DNA from: Sphaerochaetaceae bacterium
Lineage (GTDB): Bacteria > Spirochaetota > Spirochaetia > Sphaerochaetales > Sphaerochaetaceae
NCBI GenBank assembly: GCA_016302165.1
Contig: JAEDOD010000072.1
Coordinates: forward strand, 1 to 9,419
Length of the DNA stretch: 9,419 bases
Reading direction: 5' to 3'
This document shows, piece by piece, positions 1 through 6,368 of this stretch (position 1 is its first letter; every line of letters begins with the position of its first letter). A program made the translations under genes and the position numbers. The notes below the pieces were generated by a model that saw only the letters and a program-made list of their open reading frames with translations, did not search any database and was not told the DNA's origin.

Positions 1-828
1 TATGGAGAAATGCTGACAGCCAACACAGCTATCTCCTTCGTCGCTGACGGCTTCACTCTTACCTATCCAGAAACAGTAGACCCAGCCGACTACATCGAGG
101 TCTATAAAGCTGACCTTGACGCATATATCACTTCTCTCTTTACTTCCGAGGAAGCTCCAGTAGAAGAGACAGAAATTGTAGTTGAGGAAGCTGAGGTTCC
201 ACCTGCTCCAGAAAAGGCTGAAGCCATTGATGTTCCTGAGCCAATCAGCGACGTTGAAGTCAAGCTGTCTCCAAAGGCAGAGAAGGTGTCATCCTTCTCC
301 TTCAGACTTGGCATTGACGGCGGCGTAGAGATGGGAATCAATGAAGTCGATCCATATTCAACCATATTCCCACGCCTTAACATCTCTCTTGATTTCAGGA
401 ATATCCTATCCTTCGGAAAGCTTGGCTTCGGAACAAGATTCGACATCGGATCAGTGTTCAAGCCGCTGGACGGAACCTTCATCGGCCACGACTTCAACTA
501 CTTCCTCAATGGCAACAACTGGGCAATGGATGCTACAGTGGACGCCAAGCTTATGGCTTACCTCAACCTTGGAAAGTTTGACTTCTACCTTGGCGGAGGC
601 ATCGGATATTCCATCGGTTCCCATAATCTATATAATAGAACCCACTCTGGAGAGAATACTGTCTTCGGCTTCGATACAGCTTTGGTCGCTACTGGAGTGG
701 TGGGCCTTGAGTGGAACATTACAGATAGCTTCTCCCTTGCCCTTGAGGGATATTACAGGAACTTCTTCCAGAGCGAAGCCAAGGCTCAGAGCTTTGCCGC
801 TTCCCTGGTCATGGGATTCAGATTCTAG
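1..828 (+). CDS. Outer-membrane beta-barrel protein, 5' end missing
   Basis: The reading frame is open from the first base, so the gene very likely starts upstream. The first ATG (position 10) has no proper ribosome binding site, and what follows is not a signal peptide, although the protein must be exported. Counting from that ATG, residues 1-45 form a small unknown region ending in a helix-like stretch. Residues 46-95 are a Glu/Pro/Val-rich linker typical of periplasmic spacers. Residues 95-272 show alternating hydrophobic and aromatic strands with Gly-rich turns, for example YLGGGIGYSIGS near 192-203, and the protein ends in FRF. A C-terminal aromatic residue is the usual recognition signal for the Bam insertion machinery. 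The barrel is about 175 residues, which would suit roughly 8 strands (inference). No enzyme motif is visible, so its role is unknown: structural, adhesin or small porin are all possible. Barrel identity is fairly sure; the family is not. Confidence 0.72.
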   Translation, partial: YGEMLTANTAISFVADGFTLTYPETVDPADYIEVYKADLDAYITSLFTSEEAPVEETEIVVEEAEVPPAPEKAEAIDVPEPISDVEVKLSPKAEKVSSFSFRLGIDGGVEMGINEVDPYSTIFPRLNISLDFRNILSFGKLGFGTRFDIGSVFKPLDGTFIGHDFNYFLNGNNWAMDATVDAKLMAYLNLGKFDFYLGGGIGYSIGSHNLYNRTHSGENTVFGFDTALVATGVVGLEWNITDSFSLALEGYYRNFFQSEAKAQSFAASLVMGFRF

Positions 829-846
829 AAGAAGACATTTCAGTGT

Positions 847-880
847 GCTCCGGAGAGTTTATCCCCGGGGCTTATTTTTT
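847..880 (+). terminator. Rho-independent terminator between the barrel gene and the MazG-type gene
   Basis: A 7-bp stem is formed by GCTCCGG (847-853) and CCGGGGC (865-871), with one G-U pair and an 11-base loop. It is followed at once by TTATTTTTT (872-880). This is the classic form of an intrinsic terminator and would end transcription of the outer-membrane protein gene. It sits unusually close to the next gene: the T-tract ends one base before that gene's GGAG ribosome binding site. Confidence 0.7.
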
Positions 881-884
881 GGAG
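881..884 (+). promoter_or_regulatory. Ribosome binding site that sets the MazG-type start
   Basis: GGAG lies 6 bases before the ATG at 891. This favours 891 over an in-frame GTG at 843, which would add 16 residues encoded by the terminator hairpin. Confidence 0.75.
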
Positions 885-890
885 AAAACA

Positions 891-1232
891 ATGAAGATTT
901 CAGAAGAGACCATAGACCATGTATTGAAGTTCACCAAGGATAGGGATTGGACCCAGTTCCACAATCCTAAGGACCTGGCTATCTCCCTTTCCCTTGAAGC
1001 ATCAGAGCTTCTGGAGCTTTTCCAGTGGTTAGAGAGTGAAGATGCTGTAAGAAAGAATAGGGACAAGATGAGGGATGAGCTGGCTGACGTGATAGTCTAC
1101 GCCATAGATATGGCTGAAGCCCTGGGCTTTGATGACCTGGACTCCCTGATCATGGACAAGATGGCGAAGAATGCTGCCAAGTATCCTATTGAGAAGGCCA
1201 AGGGCAACAGCAAGAAATATAATGAGCTTTAG
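891..1232 (+). CDS. MazG-type nucleotide pyrophosphohydrolase (dCTP pyrophosphatase-like)
   Basis: A 113-residue cytosolic enzyme of the all-alpha NTP pyrophosphatase superfamily, which hydrolyses (d)NTPs to the monophosphate plus pyrophosphate and removes non-canonical or excess nucleotides. The metal-binding signature is visible: E36-x-x-E39 in SLEASELLELFQW, then E63-x-x-D66 in DELADV. The N-terminal RDWTQFHNPKDLA block and the C-terminal KYPIEKAKG...KKYNEL block are typical of the small DCTPP1/RS21-C6-like branch. The length fits single-domain members. The ATG at 891 is preceded by GGAG at ideal spacing. No promoter fits between the terminator and the start, so expression probably relies on readthrough or on a promoter inside the upstream gene. 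The 3' end overlaps the convergent alkyltransferase gene by 4 bases. Family is confident; the preferred nucleotide cannot be read from sequence. Confidence 0.9.
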   Translation: MKISEETIDHVLKFTKDRDWTQFHNPKDLAISLSLEASELLELFQWLESEDAVRKNRDKMRDELADVIVYAIDMAEALGFDDLDSLIMDKMAKNAAKYPIEKAKGNSKKYNEL

Positions 1233-1684
1233 TCTTTGATTCCTTCCAAAGAGAGAAGTATGCGCTTTTTATCCAGGCCTCCTGAGTATCCTCCAATGGA
1301 GGCCTTTGCCTTGACCCTGTGGCAGGGAATCACTATGGGAAGGGGATTTGCCCCCAAGGCACTTCCTATGGCCCTATAGGCCTTGGAACCCATTATTTCT
1401 GCTATTTCTCCATAGCTTTTCGTCTCTCCGTAGCCTATGGTGGAAGTTATCTCCCATACCTTTTTCTGGAAGGGAGTTCCTTTGGGAGAAAGGGGAAGAG
1501 TGAAGCTACTTCGCTCTCCTCTGAAGTATTCCTCCATTTCCTTTTTCGCTTTCGAGAGTAGAGGAGTTGAGGGCGGAGTGGGAGGAGTGGAGGAAGACAC
1601 AAAGAGGATGGAGACCAGGGCCCCATCCTCTTCTGTAATTTCCAGCATGCCTAAGGGCGAGGAGAAAACTGTCTGGGCCTTCAT
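1229..1684 (-). CDS. ogt: Methylated-DNA--[protein]-cysteine S-methyltransferase (O6-alkylguanine repair)
   Basis: A 151-residue suicide repair protein that moves the alkyl group from O6-alkylguanine (and O4-alkylthymine) in DNA to its own cysteine. The active-site motif PCHRV is at 120-124 with Cys121. The DNA-binding part is complete: KSYGEIAEIMGS (89-100) is the helix-turn-helix, KAYRAIGSALGANP carries the presumed arginine finger R104 and Asn113, and GGYSGGLDKKRILLSLEG (131-148) is the usual C-terminal block. The N-terminal domain is short and joined by a Ser/Thr/Pro run (30-41), which looks like a flexible linker. There is no AraC-type domain, so this is the Ogt class rather than Ada. 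Its ATG overlaps the rlmKL stop codon (ATGA), which implies translational coupling. A weak purine run (GGGAAAAGAG) precedes the start. Naming it ogt is by class; the exact orthologue is uncertain. Confidence 0.93.
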   Translation of the reverse strand: MKAQTVFSSPLGMLEITEEDGALVSILFVSSSTPPTPPSTPLLSKAKKEMEEYFRGERSSFTLPLSPKGTPFQKKVWEITSTIGYGETKSYGEIAEIMGSKAYRAIGSALGANPLPIVIPCHRVKAKASIGGYSGGLDKKRILLSLEGIKD

Positions 1685-3900
1685 CTCTTTTCCCTAGGCT
1701 TCCTGTTGCTCTTGATCTTGATCTTGATTTTATTTCTGATCAGGAAGCAGTGGTGGATCTTCATATCTCTTCTGAAGTCTTCACCGATGGTCTTTTCTGT
1801 GATGTCTTCAACAACATAGTTATCAAGAATCTCCTGATCCATCTTGAATCTTCTGTAGTTGTTGGAGAAGATCAGTGTTCCTCCCGGAGAGAGATGCATT
1901 GCTGCAGCTTCAATGAGCTTTCTGTGGTCTCTCTGTACATCGAAGGAGCCTCTCCTGTCTTTGCTGTTGGAGAAGGTTGGAGGATCACAGAATATCAGGT
2001 CGAACCTGTCGTAGGTGTCCCAAAGATAGTCCAGAACATCGGATCTGTAGAGGAAGTTTCCTAGAGTTGATGAGTATCCGTTGATCTTTAGGTTCTGCTC
2101 AAGCCAGGAGAGATAGGTGGCTGAGGTGTCTACAGAGACAGTGGAGAGGGCTCCACCCTTAATGGCATTAAGGGTTGCTGTTCCTGTGTAGCAGAAGAGG
2201 TTCAGGAATCTCTTGTCCTTCGCCATATCCTGGATCATCTTTCTTACAGGTCTATGGTCAAGGAACACTCCTGTATCCAGGTAATCTGTGAAGTTCACAA
2301 GGAATTTCACTCCATTCTCCCTGGCAATCATCATCTTGTTGTTGGATGCCAGCCTGGAGTACTGGTTCTTTCCCTTCTGCCTGGACCTTTCCTTTACATA
2401 GATTGAGTCCAGGTCTATGCCTGTGGCCCTTTCTGTTGCAGTGACCAGCTCTCCCAGCCTTCTTCTGGTGTCTTCCTCGGGAATGGTATCGGGAGCGGCG
2501 TATTCGTTGACCACTACCCACTTGTCCATATAGATATCGATGGAAGCTGCGTATTCAGGCATGTCTGCATCATAGATTCTGAAGCATTCCACACCTTCCT
2601 TCTCCATTATCGGCCTTATTTCCTTCAGATTCTTCATGAGGCGGTTATATGCCATCTCGGCTCCTGGAGAGAGGGGCTGGGACAGTCTCTCACGCTTTCT
2701 TTCAAGAGCCTTCTGCATCATGGCTTCCCTTTCTTCATCTGTGAAGATCTGATAGTGGGCAGCCTGGCAAAGGATTCCGCCGTTGAAGAGAGTGTTGGTC
2801 CTGTCTGGCTTCATGTCGATATTTGAGAGAAGCTCGCTGTTTCCTGTAAGGATAGTTGCGTTCCATCCCTTGAAGACGTTCTGAAGCACAGCTCCTGTCT
2901 TTTCGTAGAGGGAATCTATATCGCGGACAGCCATTCTCTCTCCGTAGGGAGGGTCCGTTACGATGCAGCCTTTCACTGCGGGAGCCTTCTCCAGTTTGGT
3001 GAAGTCCTTGACTGAGAAGGAGATGAAATCGTAGACACCGGCCTTGTAGGCGGCAGCCTTGCTGATTTCTACAGCTGTGCGGGAGATATCTGAAGCATAG
3101 ATGGAGATGTCTCTCTCATCCAGAGCCTTCTGTCTTCTATCTTCAGCCTCCTGTACCACTCTGTCGAAAGCTTCCTTGTCGAAGCCTGGAAGACGCTCAA
3201 AGGGGTAAGGCTTCTTTCTCAACAGGCCTGGAGCTGTATCGGAAGCCATAAGGGCGGCCTCAACAGCAATGGTTCCGGATCCGCAGAATGGATCGTAGAA
3301 GGGAAGGGGATTTCCGGCGTTGAGGCCTTTTCTCCATTCGCTTCTCTCAATGAGGGCTGCTGCAAGATGCTCCTTCAGTACAGCATCTGTCTGCTCGCCT
3401 CTATATCCTCTCATGGACAGGTTCTCTCCAGAGAAGTCTACATACCACTTTACACAGCTAGCTTCAATGTGGACATGGACAGTAAGGTCAGGATCATGGA
3501 TCTCGATGTATGGTCTTTCTCCATTGAACTTCTCCCTGATTCTCTCTACGATGCCGTCCTTCACCTTCAGGGCTCCATAGTGGCTGTTGGTGATGTAGGA
3601 GCAGTTCTGTGTGGTACATGTGACCTTCAGGGTCTTCTCGGGACTGATGTACTCTTCCCAGGGAAGGGAAGCCGTAGCTTCTTCAAGCTCCTTGTCTGAG
3701 ATGATGTCATCATCGACAAAGAGGCCCATAAGAAGACGGGAGCTGATTCTTGAGTTGAAGCAGAATCTGTATCCTGTCTCCAGGGAGCCTTCGAAATCCA
3801 CTCCGCTGGATGTAACCCTTACTCTTTCTGCTCCTGCCTCTTTAGCTTCCAGAGCTATGAGGTCACCTTGGTTTGCTGCACTTGTTGCAAAAAATATCAC
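1681..3900 (-). CDS. rlmKL: Bifunctional 23S rRNA (guanine-N2/N7) methyltransferase RlmKL
   Basis: A 739-residue fusion enzyme. In E. coli the RlmL half makes m2G2445 and the RlmK half makes m7G2069 in 23S rRNA, using S-adenosylmethionine during 50S assembly. Visible order: an N-terminal ferredoxin-like/THUMP RNA-binding region (about 1-160); the RlmL methyltransferase with the SAM loop DPFCGSGT (203-210) and catalytic DPPYGERM (316-323); then the RlmK methyltransferase with FLDHRP (546-551), the SAM loop NLFCYTGT (567-574) and FCDPPTFSNSK (637-647). It is slightly longer than the E. coli protein (about 700 residues), partly through a Lys/Arg-rich C-terminal tail containing an IKIKIK repeat. 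The start is GTG, supported by GGAGG 4 bases upstream. That GTG overlaps the hsp33 stop (GTGA), and its own stop overlaps the alkyltransferase start. The product is clear from both complete methyltransferase domains. Confidence 0.95.
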   Translation of the reverse strand: MIFFATSAANQGDLIALEAKEAGAERVRVTSSGVDFEGSLETGYRFCFNSRISSRLLMGLFVDDDIISDKELEEATASLPWEEYISPEKTLKVTCTTQNCSYITNSHYGALKVKDGIVERIREKFNGERPYIEIHDPDLTVHVHIEASCVKWYVDFSGENLSMRGYRGEQTDAVLKEHLAAALIERSEWRKGLNAGNPLPFYDPFCGSGTIAVEAALMASDTAPGLLRKKPYPFERLPGFDKEAFDRVVQEAEDRRQKALDERDISIYASDISRTAVEISKAAAYKAGVYDFISFSVKDFTKLEKAPAVKGCIVTDPPYGERMAVRDIDSLYEKTGAVLQNVFKGWNATILTGNSELLSNIDMKPDRTNTLFNGGILCQAAHYQIFTDEEREAMMQKALERKRERLSQPLSPGAEMAYNRLMKNLKEIRPIMEKEGVECFRIYDADMPEYAASIDIYMDKWVVVNEYAAPDTIPEEDTRRRLGELVTATERATGIDLDSIYVKERSRQKGKNQYSRLASNNKMMIARENGVKFLVNFTDYLDTGVFLDHRPVRKMIQDMAKDKRFLNLFCYTGTATLNAIKGGALSTVSVDTSATYLSWLEQNLKINGYSSTLGNFLYRSDVLDYLWDTYDRFDLIFCDPPTFSNSKDRRGSFDVQRDHRKLIEAAAMHLSPGGTLIFSNNYRRFKMDQEILDNYVVEDITEKTIGEDFRRDMKIHHCFLIRNKIKIKIKSNRKPREKR
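1711..1728 (-). repeat. Hexamer tandem repeat in the rlmKL 3' end
   Basis: Three perfect copies of CTTGAT (+ strand), read on the coding strand as ATCAAG, encode alternating Ile-Lys in the basic tail of RlmKL. Copy-number change would keep the frame. Confidence 0.7.
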
Positions 3901-4826
3901 TTTTCCTCCGCAAAGAGCGCTTCCAATTCGCTCTTTTCAAATTTATATTCAGTGCCGCAGTTAAAGCACTGCAGTACAAGGGGGAACTCCCCCTTGAGAA
4001 TTTCACTCTTTTCACCTTCCGGCAGTCCCTTGAGATACTTCTCAAAGCCTTCCTTTGAGCAGGTGCAGGAGAAGAGAATTGGAGCATGGTCCAGATACAT
4101 TACTCCAAATTCGCTGAACTCCTTCTCAATGTATTCCCTTACAGTACCGCCCTGTCCAAGGAAGGCCCCCATGGCTGAGAGGGAGGAGCTGGAAGATTGA
4201 AGCTTCTCCAATACTTCTTCCTTGCATCCAGGAAGAGCCTGCATGAATATTCCTCCTGCTCCCCAGACTCTTCCAAGTGGATCGAACTTTATGGAGAGGG
4301 CAAAGAGGGATGGAGTCTCCTGAGACTGCTGGTAGTATAGTGCCAGATCCTGGGCAAGATGGCCATATTCCATCATTATCTGACCTGAGAATGGAGTCTT
4401 GGAACCTTCCAGGATCTTTGTGACAGTAAGGAATCCGGGGCCATAGAGCTGGTCTGTATCCAGGCTCTTCAGCTCATGGTCAAGAGGAATGGGATTCTGC
4501 ACAAGATAGCCTCTTACGGCTCCGCAGGCCCAGGCTTCTATGTTCATGCCCTTGATTGGTCCGCCACATTCTATCTGAAGCTGGATTCTGTCGTTTCCCT
4601 TCACCTCTGAAGAAAGAAGGGCTCCTGCGATATATCCCTGGCCCAGAACATAGGTCTCCAAAAGGCCCAGGTGATGGTTTATGCTCATCTGGTTCACCAT
4701 TCTTGTGGCACTTACAGCGCTGACTCTTACTTCTCCGTCAGCAATGAGGAAGACTTCTCTTCTATCGTCTGGAAGAGAATCCAGATGCTCCCTCAATTCT
4801 TTATCTATTATTGGTTCCCGAATCAT
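3897..4826 (-). CDS. hslO: Redox-regulated molecular chaperone Hsp33
   Basis: A cytosolic holdase chaperone that is switched on by oxidation. Zinc-bound cysteines form disulfides, the C-terminal domain unfolds, and the protein holds unfolding clients until DnaK can refold them. From the chosen start it is 309 residues. The four zinc cysteines are present as CTC (C254, C256) and CFNC (C287, C290), at the spacing known for the family. The core contains the expected RMVNQM, VLGQGYIAGALL, KGNDRIQLQIECGGP and GAGGIFMQALPG blocks. The start at 4826 (MIREPIIDKEL) matches where spirochaete Hsp33 proteins usually begin. An in-frame ATG at 4865 would add 13 atypical, His-rich residues. Neither start has a clear ribosome binding site, but a TACAAT at -10-like distance just upstream of 4826 could make a leaderless or short-leader mRNA. 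It is the first gene of the hsp33-rlmKL-alkyltransferase unit. Confidence 0.93.
   Translation of the reverse strand: MIREPIIDKELREHLDSLPDDRREVFLIADGEVRVSAVSATRMVNQMSINHHLGLLETYVLGQGYIAGALLSSEVKGNDRIQLQIECGGPIKGMNIEAWACGAVRGYLVQNPIPLDHELKSLDTDQLYGPGFLTVTKILEGSKTPFSGQIMMEYGHLAQDLALYYQQSQETPSLFALSIKFDPLGRVWGAGGIFMQALPGCKEEVLEKLQSSSSSLSAMGAFLGQGGTVREYIEKEFSEFGVMYLDHAPILFSCTCSKEGFEKYLKGLPEGEKSEILKGEFPLVLQCFNCGTEYKFEKSELEALFAEEK
3905..3909 (-). promoter_or_regulatory. Ribosome binding site for rlmKL inside the hsp33 3' end
   Basis: On the minus strand GGAGG lies 4 bases before the GTG start of rlmKL. It is embedded in the codons for the last residues of Hsp33. It supports the GTG start, which would otherwise be doubtful, and suggests coupled translation. 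Confidence 0.8.
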
Positions 4827-4915
4827 GACTTTATTGTAGTGAAAGTGAAGATGTAGTGGAAGCATTTAGACGGATTGGTTCACGAATTCTTCTTCTACTC
4901 TACATTTCGCTATTA

Positions 4916-4945
4916 TTGTCTAATGGATGATGAGGGAACTATACT
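4916..4945 (+). promoter_or_regulatory. Candidate sigma-70-type promoter of the export operon
   Basis: TTGTCT (4916-4921, 4 of 6 matches to TTGACA) and TATACT (4940-4945, 5 of 6 matches to TATAAT) are separated by 18 bases. This would start transcription near 4952, giving a leader of about 20 bases before the TolC-like gene. It is the best match in the divergent region. Confidence 0.5.
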
Positions 4946-4963
4946 TACCTTAGTTATAGACAA
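4916..4963. promoter_or_regulatory. Inverted repeat flanking the export-operon promoter (possible operator)
   Basis: TTGTCTA (4916-4922) is repeated in inverted form as TAGACAA (4957-4963). The arms are 7 bp, perfect, and centred about 41 bp apart, close to four helical turns. The left arm overlaps the -35 element and the right arm lies just after the expected transcription start. The arrangement would suit a dimeric repressor or looping, but could be chance in AT-rich DNA. Confidence 0.3.
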
Positions 4964-4974
4964 GGCTTTAGAAG

Positions 4975-6354
4975 ATGAAGAAGAAATACCTTATTCTGTT
5001 CGTTGCTCTGGCGGCGATTCTCCACGCTCTCCCTGCAGCATCTTTCAGCGACATCATAAGCGGTGCCAAAAATGTAAGTCCCACATATCAGAATATCCTG
5101 ATTACCTATGAAAACAGCTTGATCTCCATCAGAAATCAGGAAGCTGAGGATAAGATAGGAATCACTGTAAATGGAAGCGTGAATCCGCTTTTGGATAAAG
5201 GTGACGAGAAGGGCATCAACGCCTCCTCCGATGTTTCCTTGACTCTTCCGGGTGATGGAAAGACATCCATTACAGCGGGATTGAATGGAACAACATATTA
5301 CGACGGCTCTTCAGAGTCCCTCACTCCTTCCATCGGGGCTTCCCATACCTTTGATTTTACAGGGTATTCCTCCTCAGACGCCCTTGATATTTCCTTGGCC
5401 CAGAATAAATACAGCACTGAGCTTACAAGAAAGAGCGCGGAATTGAACTTCGAGAAGAGTGTCATATCGACAATATCCACAGTTCTCAGCTACGAGAAGA
5501 ATCTGGGAAAGGCCAAGAGCACGTTGGAGAACCAGAAGACTCTAATGGAGAAGATGGATACTCTGGGAACATATTCCACTTCCTCTCCCACATATATCAG
5601 CGCAAAGAATACTCTGACGCAAGCTGAAGCAAGCTACTCCGCAGCCCTGACCCAATATGAAAACGCAAAGGCCAATTTCACTGATCTTACAGGGCTTGAG
5701 TGGACAGGAGTGGAGGATCTTCCGGACCCGGTGCTGGATCTGAAGACCTACCAGGGAGGAAACACTTCAGTCCTTCTCAAGAGCCTTTCCGTCTCCGCTT
5801 CAGAAGAGGAATACAAGGCCAAGAAGGCTTCCCTTGAGCCATCATCCCTCTACCTTTCAGGGTCTCTTTCAGGAACCATCAGCTCCTCTTCCTCATTGAC
5901 CCTTGGTGGAACTGTGAAATATACAGGGCCATCCTGGTCTGTAACTGCCACTCCAAGGGTAACCATTAATGAGAATAAGACTACTCCAAGCCTGACCATT
6001 TCAGGTTCCTGGTCCAACGGAGGCTCCTCTTCAGATACTCTCCTTTCCTATGAGAATAAGGTGAAGAGCGCAGAGAACGACTACGTCTCAGCCCTCTCCT
6101 CCTACTCAGAGGAGGCCCAGTCCCTTTCCCTGAGGATCCTGAACTGGGAAAGCGGTATGGATAGCGCCAGAAATACATTGGAGTATCAGAAGATGCTTCT
6201 TGAGAACGAAAAGCTTATGTACTCCCTAGGTCTTTCCACAAAGACTGATGTGGAGAAGGCTGAGCTTGAGGTTCTCTCTGCCGAATATGACCTGAAGACA
6301 AAAACGCTGGAAGGCCTCTCCCTTGAGAGGGACCTTGAAATCTTTGCACTATAA
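4975..6354 (+). CDS. TolC-like outer-membrane efflux factor
   Basis: A 459-residue exported protein of the outer-membrane efflux protein type. Three copies would form the channel that carries substrates across the outer membrane and through the periplasm. The N-terminus is a clean signal peptide (MKKKY, hydrophobic core 6-20, likely cleavage near LPAAS at 19-23). Two alpha-helical/coiled-coil halves follow, mainly 133-240 and 352-459, rich in Ala, Lys, Glu, Ser and Tyr as in TolC helices. Each half is preceded by a beta-rich, Ser/Thr/Gly-rich segment (about 61-128 and 290-348). The C-terminal helix pattern (EKLMYSLGLSTKTDVEKAELEVL) is typical of the family. It is first in a four-gene operon, 14 bases upstream of the adaptor gene. 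AAGG at 4962-4965 is a modest ribosome binding site. Sequence divergence leaves the exact subfamily open, but context with adaptor and ABC genes makes the role firm. Confidence 0.85.
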   Translation: MKKKYLILFVALAAILHALPAASFSDIISGAKNVSPTYQNILITYENSLISIRNQEAEDKIGITVNGSVNPLLDKGDEKGINASSDVSLTLPGDGKTSITAGLNGTTYYDGSSESLTPSIGASHTFDFTGYSSSDALDISLAQNKYSTELTRKSAELNFEKSVISTISTVLSYEKNLGKAKSTLENQKTLMEKMDTLGTYSTSSPTYISAKNTLTQAEASYSAALTQYENAKANFTDLTGLEWTGVEDLPDPVLDLKTYQGGNTSVLLKSLSVSASEEEYKAKKASLEPSSLYLSGSLSGTISSSSSLTLGGTVKYTGPSWSVTATPRVTINENKTTPSLTISGSWSNGGSSSDTLLSYENKVKSAENDYVSALSSYSEEAQSLSLRILNWESGMDSARNTLEYQKMLLENEKLMYSLGLSTKTDVEKAELEVLSAEYDLKTKTLEGLSLERDLEIFAL

Positions 6355-6363
6355 GGAAGGTGA
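6353..6363 (+). promoter_or_regulatory. Ribosome binding site that sets the adaptor start
   Basis: AAGGAAGGTGA overlaps the stop codon of the TolC-like gene and lies 5 bases before the ATG at 6369. An in-frame GTG at 6360 falls inside this motif and is therefore an unlikely start. Confidence 0.75.
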
Positions 6364-6368
6364 CCGAT

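Noticed and set aside
843..890. GTG start at 843 for the MazG-type gene
   Set aside because: The extra 16 residues would be encoded by the terminator hairpin and T-tract; the ATG at 891 has GGAG at 6 bases and matches the family's N-terminus.
341..943. Open frame of 200 codons in the second frame over the barrel gene and MazG start
   Set aside because: Low-complexity Ser/Thr-rich shadow of the barrel gene that runs through the terminator; no ribosome binding site or motif.
4827..4865. Hsp33 start at 4865
   Set aside because: It adds 13 atypical residues (His-rich) not expected in the family and has no ribosome binding site; kept only as an alternative.
6360..6368. GTG start at 6360 for the adaptor gene
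   Set aside because: It lies within the ribosome binding motif AAGGAAGGTGA, which is correctly spaced for the ATG at 6369.
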